In this document: piece by piece, positions 1-9,637 of the stretch
Position numbering within the stretch: the stretch's first letter is position 1
Layout: each line of letters begins with the position of its first letter
DNA from: Erigeron canadensis
Lineage: Eukaryota > Streptophyta > Magnoliopsida > Asterales > Asteraceae
NCBI RefSeq assembly: GCF_010389155.1
Contig: NC_057769.1
Coordinates: 24,552,735-24,616,734, forward strand
Reading direction: 5' to 3'
Length of the DNA: 64,000 bases
The notes under the pieces: generated by a model
The model's database searches: none
What the model was told of the DNA's origin: nothing
What the model saw: only the letters and a program-made list of their open reading frames with translations
Position numbers and translations under genes: made by a program

Positions 1-337
1 TTTCTATTAAAATGAAAAAGGGTACTGAATACAACAAAAGAAAATGGCTATTTATAGCCTTACAACCTAGAACGTGTGAAACTAAAATCCAATAGGAAAC
101 AAAATAAATCAACTAAAAATCTGGTTAGTAGCATGATTATCTCCTATCAATGTGCACCTCAACGTACACTTCCCATTGATTCGGTCAAACCTCTACCACT
201 CCTTTTATTCAACATGTGTCTAAACCATGCTACTAAATAACTTAAACTAGTCCTAAATATAAAACTATAACTGTTGGCATGCACATCATACGTGACCCAT
301 AAGCGAGACCCGCATACAAACCCGATTAATTCCAACA
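1..337 (-). mobile_element. Partial LTR (probable Ty1/copia type), cut by window edge
   Basis: Read on the minus strand, the segment starts with TGTTGGAATTAATC at 337 and runs off the window at base 1. It holds a TATA-like CTATAAATAGCC near 43-55 followed by a T-rich leader, the usual order in a copia-type LTR. It interrupts exon-like sequence that ends at 338. The other LTR end and the target duplication lie outside the window, so whether it is a solo LTR or part of a full element is unknown. Confidence 0.45.
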
Positions 338-501
338 GTGTTGTCTTCCGGCTCCCCTTTCCATCATGGTCGCAGGTACGACCAGGCATCTGCATTATTC
401 ACGTAATAATGTAAATGTTTTAAGTATTAATTCACCGCATAATATTTATAATAAATTAAAATTTTAACATCATTATTTTAAAAGTTAAAACATGTACTTA
501 C

Positions 502-891
502 TTCCTCGTCGTCATCAAGTCCAAACCGCCAAAAGGCTTTGTCCACCTTGTGGGTGACCTCAAACTTTCCCTCGAGGATCCAAGGAGAACCGCTCGGGGG
601 TATGACCACCTTACCGGTACTTCCACATCCTCAGCCTCTTCCTCATCCTCGTCCTCTTCGTCACTAAAAGAATCATAGTCTCCACGCTGCGATATAAATA
701 AAATAATATAAACGAGACAAGGTATACTAAAATTTAATTAGTCGTATTTTAGAACCATATCGATCATTACAACGTACTGTAAGTAATTAACTAAAGTTGC
801 TACATCTTACATCGAATACCCTTGTTAAAGCCTCCCGTGCCGGCACTTGCATCTTTAAGCGGGTCCCCTCGGAGCAGTCACGACATTCAAG
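502..891 (-). pseudogene. Unidentified two-exon coding fragment, acidic
   Basis: Two exon-like segments on the minus strand have good splice signals. Exon A (891-811) is flanked by an AG acceptor and a GTAAGA donor and encodes 27 residues beginning LECRDCSEG. Exon B (686-502) is flanked by GCAG and GTAAGT and begins RGDYDSFSDEEDEDEEE. Both join in phase 0. Inside exon B the likely frame then shifts: the second half reads well in another frame as a segment containing PSGSPWILEGKFEVTHKVD. I do not recognise the protein. The acidic stretch and repeat-rich setting suggest an old transposon gene, but that is a guess. The LTR at 1-337 cuts the presumed next exon. Confidence 0.3.
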
Positions 892-1212
892 CTAGTAAAC
901 AATTTAAATTTATTAGCATATACATTCATATAAGGCAGGGAAGTGATGATATGCTAAAAATTTCATCCATAATTCTAATTTAAATAAAAAACAAAACTGA
1001 ACCTTTCATTTTTCTTAACATTTACTACAAAATTATTAACAAATGAAAATAGATAAAAAAATGTAAGGACCCCACAACCGTTGCTTCAAGTACTTACCAA
1101 ACAAAAAAAATTTGTTAGAACAGAAGTTTTAGATTGAAAGGAGTTTTCGATTAGAAAAGAAAGGTATCGAACGTTGAAAGGAGTTTAGATTGGAAAATAA
1201 AGGGATCGATGA

Positions 1213-1519
1213 AGTAGTTATAGGGATGAGAAAAAAAACCGTTGACCCGTGCCCGACCCGGAACTGGCCCGAACCGACGGGCCTGAAACCCTAACGGGCC
1301 AGGTCACGGGTCAAGCTTTTGGTGTTTTCGCGGGTCACGGGTTGGACGGGTCGGGTGAAGGCAAAAACTGCATAAGTGTGAAGGAAATCCGTGACCCGTC
1401 CGAAACTGACCCGAACCTTCACGGGCCGGGTCACGGGTCACGTTTTCATGCTCTCGTGGGTCGGGCCGAGTTTTTGCGGGTCGGGCCGGGTTTGACCCGT
1501 GCTCATCCCTAAGTAGTTA
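1213..1519. mobile_element. hAT-type MITE with 8-bp target duplication
   Basis: The 291-bp element (1221-1511) has termini TAGGGATGAG and CTCATCCCTA, perfect 10-bp inverted repeats, and is flanked on both sides by AGTAGTTA (1213-1220 and 1512-1519). An 8-bp duplication is the hAT signature. The interior is GC-rich and made of imperfect repeats of GGGTCGGGCC/GACCCGTG, quite unlike the AT-rich surroundings. It has no coding capacity beyond a chance open frame. Confidence 0.85.
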
Positions 1520-2552
1520 GCTAAAAATATCAACCGTACGTTCTCTATTTTTAAATAATTGTGGACCTTCCAACTCACTATTGAGCTTAAAGAAAAAATT
1601 TTGTGTAAAAAATCAATAATTAACCTGTAATTGAAAAGCTAAAAAGGATGTGATATGGTAAATTAGGAAAGTGTAAAAGACGTGGACACGAAAAAGTTGC
1701 AATATATTAGTTGGAAACCCCAAAGGAAAAAAATTAGGCAGAAAACCAATAACTAACCTGTAATTGAAAATCCAAACAAAATGTGATTTGACAAAATACG
1801 AATCGTAGATGAGAATGTACCGTCGACGAATAGTTACTATTCATAAGTTCATTGCCTTTAATAGAGCATAAGTTCATTGCCTTTAATAGAGTATAGAATT
1901 TGTAATTTACGTACCTTTGACCGACTTTCACATTTTGTCATGGATAAGTTAATCAATCAATAAAATGTGAGTTCACTATAACAGATTATCAAGATTAAGT
2001 AAATGTGAACTTGACCATCATATTACAAAATCAGAAAAGTTTTCAAAACACAAACTACAGAACATATTGAGTCCATTAGTACAACAACACTCAATCCCAA
2101 CATAAGCAACTACCGGGGAGGTGGATGTAATTTACATCATGTAAATAGTGTAAAAGGACCGTTTCCACATATGGGACCTCGGGCCAAACTAGAAAGAACA
2201 ATAGAGCTTCAGCCTGCCAGGCGTATGACACTGTCGAGTTTTCCCTGCAAATCGAAGAATTCAAGTCCGTGAGTGCATCTATGATTTAATATATGGACGT
2301 ACTCTTACCCATGACTAAATACATACATTACGCAACTGAATTACAATATTCTAACACTTCTTGTTTTATTCAATGCATAATTAAAGACAACATGCATGAA
2401 ATATATATAAACAATAATAATCACTCTTTAATAATCCGAAACCCCTCCAAAAGGTCCCGAACAAGAAAAGACGTGGATATTTAACAAATTGTGTACATGA
2501 TTCTTAAAGCGTTGTTGCGTATTCAAATCAGTAATGAAAATACTAGGTGATG
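1520..2552. other. Intergenic, no gene seen
   Basis: AT-rich DNA. A direct repeat (GCATAAGTTCATTGCCTTTA) occurs twice in tandem at about 1848-1889. I see no supported gene or RNA. Confidence 0.5.
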
Positions 2553-2750
2553 CTAACATAATCTAAGAGGGGAGGGAGTGGGTGCGGTAAACCCTTTCCC
2601 CGATAGCGGCCCCGGGCGGCAACACCGCCGCCGGTGGTTTGCCGATGGAGAGAGAACCAACAAATCGGGGTTGTTCACCGATGGGGGAGAAGGAGAGAGA
2701 GGGATTTGATTGGTTGTCAAAGAAAATGAGGGACCCACAATACTATAGAT
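2553..2750. repeat. GC-rich island, possible transposon remnant
   Basis: A 190-bp block rich in G and C (CGGCCCCGGGCGGC at about 2606-2619, and GGGGGAGAAGG) ends just before the MULE terminal sequence. The GGGAGTGGG string resembles terminal sequences of Harbinger-type elements, but no matching second end was found. Confidence 0.25.
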
Positions 2751-3124
2751 TTATTTAGAGTGATCGACATAAATCGTCCTTGTGGTTTACCCAAACAGTC
2801 AGGTTTCGTCCTTTAACTTTCAAAACCTCAGGGATAATCCTTTATAGGAGGATAAGGTTCAAATTTCGTCATTTCCATTAACCGACGTTATCCCATATCC
2901 GTTAGTGCCCTCACGTGTAAACCACGTGAGGGTATATTTGTATTTAGCCACCCTTTGACTTCCTTTGACTTGTTTTTCTCTCTCTTTTCCTTATTATATT
3001 AGCAGATTCATATTCATATATATATATATATATATATTTCTCCCTTTTCACAAAAACCCTAAATTAAAAACCATATATTATTTCTTTCTTTGTGTATCAT
3101 AGCCGATCAATCATAAAATCAAGA

Positions 3125-3488
3125 ATGGTGTTTTGTTGGTGCGGTAAGCAAGCAATACTACGAACATCATGGACTGACAGAAACCCAGGAAGGAGGTTTT
3201 TTGCTTGTCCCAAAGAGGTTTGTACTCAAAAATTAATTGTAATTTGGTTATACAATTTGACCTAAATTGGGCGTTGTTGGTTACCAGGGTTCCAAATGTA
3301 GATTGATTGGATGACATGATCCAGAAATGTGTCAACGTGCTACTGAAATTATACCCGGTTTGCTTAGGTCAAAAAATCGAGTTGAAAGACAATTGAAACA
3401 AAGAGATGAGCAAGTGAAAAGATTGAAGATAATGTTGTTGCTTGCTTCGATTGTAATTTTGTTTCTTGTATCATTGTTATTGGTGTGA
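3125..3488 (+). pseudogene. zf-GRF zinc-finger protein, one nonsense codon
   Basis: Exon 1 (3125-3217, 31 codons) and exon 2 (3288-3488) flank a 70-bp GT-AG intron. The product starts MVFCWCGK, with the Cys-x-Cys start, the RNPGRRFFACP core and a later Cys-R-L-I-G typical of GRF-type zinc ribbons, followed by a charged coiled segment (about residues 60-80) and a C-terminal hydrophobic helix that could anchor it in a membrane. At 3312-3314 a TGA replaces what in this family is a Trp codon (IG-W-x-DP), splitting the protein between GRF domain and coiled coil. Everything after the stop is in frame to the natural end (LLLV, stop at 3486-3488), so this is a single recent-looking hit. GRF proteins of this kind are commonly found beside MULEs. 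The function is unknown; nucleic-acid binding is inferred from the fold. Confidence 0.7.
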
Positions 3489-3639
3489 ACTAGGATCTTA
3501 GATGTAGGAAGTGGTATGTTTTTGGTAATTTTGTTATGCATAATTGACAAAAACATTGTAATGCAGAATGAACTTTAAAGTATGAATGAAAATGGTATTA
3601 TTTTGTTATGCAGAATTGGCAAAAGTACCTAAATGCATA

Positions 3640-3960
3640 ATGAAGTCAAAAACATATGTTGCATCCAACACAAATGCAGAAATATTACATGAATTGCAGA
3701 AATCTGGTAATGCGTAATGCAGAAATGCATAATGCACAAATGCATAATGCAGAAATACATATTAAACCTAAACATATTACAAGAGAAAATGCAGAAATAC
3801 ATATTAAACCTAAAAATAATGCAGAAGTGCATAATGCAGAAATCCTAGTAAACCTTAAAATAGTTTTCATTACCAAGAGAAAATGCTAGAAAATGCAGAA
3901 ATACAGAAATGTAGAAATGCAGAAACACAAACACATATTAAACTTTAAAATAACTGCATC
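3640..3960. repeat. Degenerate tandem repeat of an AATGCAGAAAT-like unit
   Basis: The spacer between the convergent MULE genes is built from many variants of AATGCAGAAATNCATA. This gives long spurious open frames on both strands (Met-His-Asn-Ala-rich). No gene is supported here. It may form the shared terminator region of the two convergent genes. Confidence 0.6.
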
Positions 3961-4098
3961 ACATTACAAGCCAAATACATAAGTTGCATTACACATGACA
4001 CTAAAAGTCTTATAGTAGCCAAATACATAAGTTGCATTACATGACATAATATACCAAAAGACAAATTGAATTACATGACCAAAAGACATCAAATTAAT

Positions 4099-5839
4099 CT
4101 AAATTTGAATTGGCTTGAGTCCACCCTTGGTTTTAACCCACCTAATTGTACCACCTGGACTAGTAACAGCTTTGGATTTCCTTGAACCACCAACAAATGT
4201 ACCACTTTGACTCACATTTTGACTGGCTTGATCTCTTACATTTTGCCTTGGCACATTTTGACTCACTTGAGCTGCTACATTTTGTCTGGCACCTTCACTT
4301 GGAACATTTGAAGTAGCCTGACTAGATTGGGTTGGAACATTTTGACTGCCAGAAGCTTGCCCATCTTTGCATGACCTCTTGTTATGACCAGATTTTCCAC
4401 AAGTCTTACAAACAACCGACTTGTGTTTCCTAGACAACTTTCCCATTTTGACCATCTGAAGCTCTTCTTCAGTCTTTCTTCTTTTCTTTCTAGGCCTCCC
4501 CACAGGTGTGTGATACTTGGGTGGGATGATCATTGTTGGAATCTGGGATTTGTTCCACATGTTCACACCATTGGTGGGATTGATCTTAAACTTGAACATC
4601 AATTTCCAAGTATCAAGCCTATAAATAGGACCAACCCATGTCTCAATTGCACCAACTGGTCTTTTATTTAGTGCCATATTCCAGTTCACACAAACTGCAT
4701 GTTTACATGGTAGTCCAGTTATTTCCCATCTCCTACAAGTGCATGTCCTTTTCTCAACATTTACCACTGTTTGATCCCCCCAAGGCCCACTAACTTGATA
4801 CACTTCTCCATTAAATATAGCCTTGTATGGATTAGCCTCTTCTTTCACAGCTTCCAACAGTTTATGTGCAGTTGGTGTAAGTGGTCCCTGACATTTATCA
4901 ATCACCTTTTGCACATCCCCTATCTTAATCATCAAGTATTCCCTAATGTATTCCAGGCAATGAATTATAGGCTTATCCCTACCCTTGACTGTTTTTCTAT
5001 TCAAGACCTCACACATATTGTTAAGCAAGACACCAGACTTGGCCATTCCTGTTGGATCAAATATTATTGACCTTAGCTTAATAATTAACTTACTAGAATA
5101 AAGGACAATTAGACCATGAATGTTGTACCTGAAAAATGTGATCTGGCCCAATGTTGAGGTGGAATCTTGACTAGACAGTTGTATGCAGGCTCACTATACC
5201 TTTTAAACTCTTTCTCAACTTTGAACTGGTTGCTTCTTTCTCAACAGTCTCTTCCTAATTCTATTGGTGTTATCTTCTGAGTCAGAAGCACTTTCAAATT
5301 CTTCATTGTTCAATACCTAAACCTCTTCATCATCACCAACAACTTCATCTATAACGGGGGGTACATAGCTACCCATGAACTCTACATTGGGATCAACATG
5401 CAGGTGAAAGTCTCTCATGTCCACTTCAACATCCTCAATTTCATTATCTTTATCTACAATGTAGTCACTATCCTGACTATCTTCTCCTTCACTATCTTTA
5501 CTTTTTTCTGCTTCTTTTTTTTTCACTATCTTGACTCTCTTCTCCTTCACTATAATCACTTTCATTGCTACCCATTTGTGCTTCTTCTAATGGTGCTTTA
5601 CCCTTAGCAGTTTGATTCACATTCACTTCCTCATTCACATTGTCAGTTTGTATGTTCTCTTGACTACTAGGGGTTAAAACAGGTTCTTTCTCATTCCAAT
5701 CAAGCAACAATCTCCTATAAGTTCCTTTATTTTTCATGGATTTTGATGGTCTAGGCCTAGATGAAGTGGGTGTATCATCAGGGATCTCTTCAATCACAAC
5801 TTTTGATGGTCTAGGCATAAAATACTGACACTTAGACAA
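4099..5839 (-). pseudogene. MULE transposase gene lacking the DDE catalytic core
   Basis: The 3' exon (5048-4099) encodes the C-terminal part of a MuDR-type transposase: a SWIM zinc finger (C-x-C at CTCRRW, then CKHAV), a basic RPRKKRRK stretch, a zinc knuckle (CKTCGKSGHNKRSC), and a Gln/Ser-rich tail ending in GGTIRWVKTKGG. It joins in phase through an 80-bp intron (5049-5128) to a short exon ending in PPQHWARSHFS. Upstream, 5839-5240 encodes the acidic N-terminal region (Ser/Glu/Asp-rich, then DMRDFHLHVDPNVEFMG). In this family several hundred residues with the DDE catalytic triad lie between those parts, and they are absent here; the break falls near 5215-5240. There is also a +1 slip in a run of nine A near 5520 and stop codons at about 5317 and 5230. 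The gene is a deletion derivative and cannot encode an active transposase. Confidence 0.75.
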
Positions 5840-8425
5840 CTTCTTTGTTTAGTTCGTCTAACATTAAGAGGTTCCTTTATTCATGTATCATTTATGTAGG
5901 TTTTCAAGAATAATGTAATTAACAAGGTCAAATTTGAAGGGTAAGTGTATTTATCCTAATCTTGCTGCATTTTGTAATCTAATCATTTTTTAGAGAAAAG
6001 TTGGCAATATTTATCTTTAAGCTTATTTAGTTTAATCAATATTATTTGCATTTTGCAATTAGTGCAAGTACATAAGTTGATGGTTTAAGATAAAAATGGA
6101 CTTTTTTGTTACTAAAATCATCAACTTAATAAATGAGAAAATGTTTTTGCAACACAAGAAAGCCCAATGATTCATTTGCTTAATTAGGTACTATTTCATT
6201 TTTCATTGTTCTTATAAGAACCAAATCATCAAATTTCAAAGTATAGAAATATACATATCATGAGTAAGCTTTGATAACAGGTTCTAAATGAGTATTATAA
6301 TGTCGACTCGACTTAAGCGGAGTTGAAAACTTGAAGAGTTGATTATTATGTTTTCATTTGATGAAGTGAAACTTGAGAAGGTTTTGATGATGATTTGCAG
6401 GGGGTTGAGGCGATGATGATTTGCAAGGGGATTGAGGCGATCGGATTGGAGAAGTTATGTGGACGGTTTCTCATTCCAAAACAAAGTGATCAAAACACTT
6501 CACTATAGAGGTTATTCTCGCTCCTTTTTCGGTTTTCATAAGTGTATGCCTCAAAAGTTATTGTAAAGACAATTGTGATGGTGTATTGTTAATGTTTTTG
6601 TATGTTTTGTTTTTGTTTTATTGTTGTTTATGTAGTTTTATTATTGTTTGCCGAGTTGTTGTTTAGTACAGTTTTTATGTGTTGTTTGTATTATAATTTT
6701 TGCTTTTTTTAGGCCTGTTTTAAGTGGAGTTAAGTGTTGCTTTTAGTGCAGTATTAAGGCTATTTATGCTCCAGTTGTTACGCTTGTTTTAGGTTGTTGT
6801 TTAGGGTTGTTTTGATGTAGTTAAATCTTGTTTTTAGTGCAATTTTAAGGCCTGCTTTGCTGCAGGTTAGTCTAGTTTTTTGGGGCTGTTTGGGGTTGCT
6901 ATGTAGTGCTTTTCAAGGTTTTTATTGATAGAGTTTAGTGCAGTTTATTGGATTGTTGTTTCCTGTTTGCCACGTCTCTTTTCTTTGCTCTTTTTGGGAC
7001 CTTTGTTTATTGCTATTTTACAGTTATGACAAGTCAAAATAGAAACTATTGTGGGTGGATGACAGAAAAAGATATAAGGGTTCAAAGTTGATAAGGGTTT
7101 AGATCCATGTATAAAACTTGAAGTTGATTTAAAAGAGACGACTATGCTAGCTATGGAACTTGAAAAATGACATCATTATCTCAATATGAAAGGTTAAGGC
7201 AATTCGAAAGATATAAAGTGATCCAAATAGCGTGCTTTACATTTTGAGATTTGAAAGAATAATAAAAGAAGGATTGGGTGCGATTTGTGATATAGGAAAG
7301 TTAAGAGAATGAGTAAAGTAGTTATAGCTTATTTTAAATCACTCGCACTATCGACCTTGAGCACAATCCATGATTCCATGTGTAAGCACAATTTATGGGC
7401 ATAAAACATTTTATTTAGAACTATAAAAAAAATAGACCAAGAAAAATAATATGGTGTTTAACTTTCTCAACTGATGATTTTTTGCGTTTGGTGAACTTGC
7501 AGGCTCTAGCTAATCGTAGTTTATCTATCTGTTTAGGGTGATTTTGTATAGTTAGCGCTTAAATATATATGAAATTTTGAGATGTGGATAAGAAAATGTT
7601 TGTAGATTGCATATTAGATATATATATACATATATATATATATGAGGACATGAGGTTTTATAAAGTTGATAAAAAGTGTACTTAGGTTAACAATTGATGG
7701 CGGAAGTTTTAAGACAGTAAAGAAAATGATTTCTTAAGGCTACAAGTCTTTTAGGAACTATGAGATATTGTTGTACACATTATTACATAGCTTCTTATGT
7801 GCGTTTTATGAAGTTTCTTTGTGATTCTATAAATTTTATCAGCCAAATTTATCATGTGGAATAGTCAGATAGACTTCATGTGTGGAACTACACAATATCT
7901 AAAACTGTTTTTTATTTAACTTTTCGATGCAGTGTTGTGTGTGTATTCGGCCTTATACACGAGGTGTCCTTGGATGGTGCAGCCTCGCAACCATATCTTG
8001 CAAGCCATTGCTTAATTTGTAGCTGGGCAAAAGGTCTAGGGTAAGCTACATGTAATTTGATGCTAAATGCATATCAATACTTTTTTAAAGGTACTTGCAA
8101 CAATATGAAAAAAGGCACAAGATGGTTTCTAACCATTTTCAGTGATGTGCTCTATATTGGGGTGGTCGTTGTCTTTTGTCAATTTCTTTTTTGTGCAATT
8201 TACTTTACAAATGAAAATGCTAGCTTTTCTTCTTTGTGACAGTGCTTTTGATTATTATGTTTTGTAAATTTTGAACCCCAGGAAACCGATGTCAAAAACT
8301 TACATTTTGAAGTAGTTAAGATTTTTTTTTTTGGTTATGAATGGTTGTTAGTGTCATATGCTATTACTTTTCGTATCACAAACTACTTCAAACTAATAAA
8401 TTGCTTATAGTGCTTTATCATTCAA
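5840..8425. other. Long AT/TG-rich intergenic stretch
   Basis: No gene with family support is seen. Between about 6640 and 6960 there is a degenerate repeat of a TTTTAGTGCAGTTTTAAGGC-like unit (see separate entry). (AT)n tracts occur at about 7617-7645. A 60-codon open frame at 8057-8239 shows no family features. Confidence 0.5.
6640..6960. repeat. Degenerate TG-rich tandem repeat
   Basis: At least five diverged copies of a unit like TTTTTAGTGCAGTATTAAGGC can be lined up by eye (around 6670, 6745, 6832 and 6940, with partial ones between). Strand composition is strongly T/G. The origin is unknown. Confidence 0.45.
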
Positions 8426-8826
8426 CTAGATTATACCCGTCCGGTGGACGGGAACACCAAAAATATTACGTAATTACTAACTACTTATGTATATCATTTT
8501 ATCAAATGATAAATCAAATCATATGAAAAGATATGAAAAGATCATGTAAATATAATAAAAGATAACTAAAGCTACTTTTATAATGAGGTTTAAATGAAAC
8601 AGGTTGATGAAATTCACCAAACATGTTTTACATTATTGTACTGTACAACACCTTAATGTATAGTTGACAGAAAGAATAAAATAACATATAATATGATTGT
8701 AACCAGTACAAATATGTAACTGATGAAGTTGTCGTACGTACTTAGATGAAATAAGTAACGTCAAAAACAATTTAACTTATAGAAAGTCTATCGGTTGTCC
8801 GTGTTTTTACACGGGTTTAAAACTAG
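8426..8826. mobile_element. 401-bp element with a Helitron-like 3' hairpin at both ends
   Basis: The right end reads CCGTGTTTTTACACGG (6-bp stem, 8799-8814), eight bases, then CTAG followed by T: hairpin, short spacer, CTRR, host T is the classical Helitron 3' terminus. The left end, read on the minus strand, has CCCGTCCACCGGACGGG (7-bp stem, 8436-8452), six bases, then CTAG followed by T. So both ends look like 3' ends facing outward, and the usual TC 5' end is absent. The AT-rich interior has no coding capacity. Confidence 0.55.
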
Positions 8827-8862
8827 TGAAGATTTATAAATGATTAGAAGTCATATCTTTTA

Positions 8863-9086
8863 GAGGGTGTTTGGGATTGAGTTATAAAGTGATTATCTGA
8901 TTATTGCGTTTGTAAAACGCAAATAATCTAGAAAAGTGTTTCTATGAAAAAGTGATTATCAGCTATGAAAACACAGTTTTGGAGAAACATGTACCTACCT
9001 GCTTTTTCAAAACGCAATTTTCAAAACGCATAATCTATTTTGAAAACGCGGATTCTGTTTTGTAATCGCAATACCAAACAAACGTG
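8863..9086. mobile_element. MITE-like element, GTGTTTGG termini
   Basis: Left terminus AGGGTGTTTGGGATTG and right terminus CAATACCAAACAAACGTG are imperfect inverted repeats. The interior is full of complementary short words (TTTTGAAAACGC, AAAACGCAAT), so the element could fold back on itself. I could not identify a clear target duplication. hAT-type is the likeliest class. Confidence 0.5.
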
Positions 9087-9637
9087 AATGTTTGTTAATT
9101 TTGGAAAATTGCTAATCATATAATATTTTTAATATAAATCGGTTATATATGATTGCCATGAATATATGGTCGCATATTTTAACTCCAATTTATTATCTGT
9201 TTTAGTAGATATTAATAATAATTCTATTTTAAACTGGACTATATATATATACTTATGATATGATATGGCCCAAGTAATAATGTGGCAGAAAGTAAACCAA
9301 AAAAAAGCCACTTTATTAATAGCAACAGGAAATATAACTTATGAAAAATTCCAAGGCTACATTTGAAGCTACGTACATAAACATAAAACGTTTCACAATA
9401 CATTTTGCATAAATAAAACATAAATATAACTTGGGAAAATGATCCGTACTGCAGATTTTACCTAAGCTTAGGTACTGCCACATTAAAAAAAATTATAAAT
9501 TAAACCTTTGAATTTGATAAATATACATAGGCTCCTGAGTTTTACATAACCTCCCTCTAAATTTTACATAACCCCCCTTGCTTTACCTAAAATAAATACT
9601 ACATGTTTTACCTAACCTTTACCCATATAACTTATGT
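9087..9637. other. AT-rich spacer, no gene seen
   Basis: Only short chance frames. The stretch around 9537-9625 repeats TTTTACATAACC/TTTACCTAA-type words several times. Confidence 0.4.

Larger units (their letters stand above)
2758..5839. mobile_element. Mutator-like element (MULE), internally deleted, right end missing
   Basis: Two convergent genes, a zf-GRF gene (+) and a MULE transposase remnant (-), share one element. This recalls the convergent two-gene layout of maize MuDR. The left end (about 2758-2940) carries a terminal-type sequence with the palindrome CCCTCACGTGTAAACCACGTGAGGG at 2909-2933. A matching inverted end is not found to the right of 5839, so the element seems truncated there. 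Boundaries are approximate. Confidence 0.55.

Noticed and set aside
1249..1512. An 87-codon open frame
   Set aside because: It lies wholly inside the hAT-type MITE and its composition follows the GGGTCGGGCC repeat.
3629..3889. Overlapping open frames on both strands with Met-His-Asn-Ala or Cys-Ile-rich repeats
   Set aside because: They arise from the AATGCAGAAAT-like tandem repeat; several frames are open at once, which is a repeat artefact.
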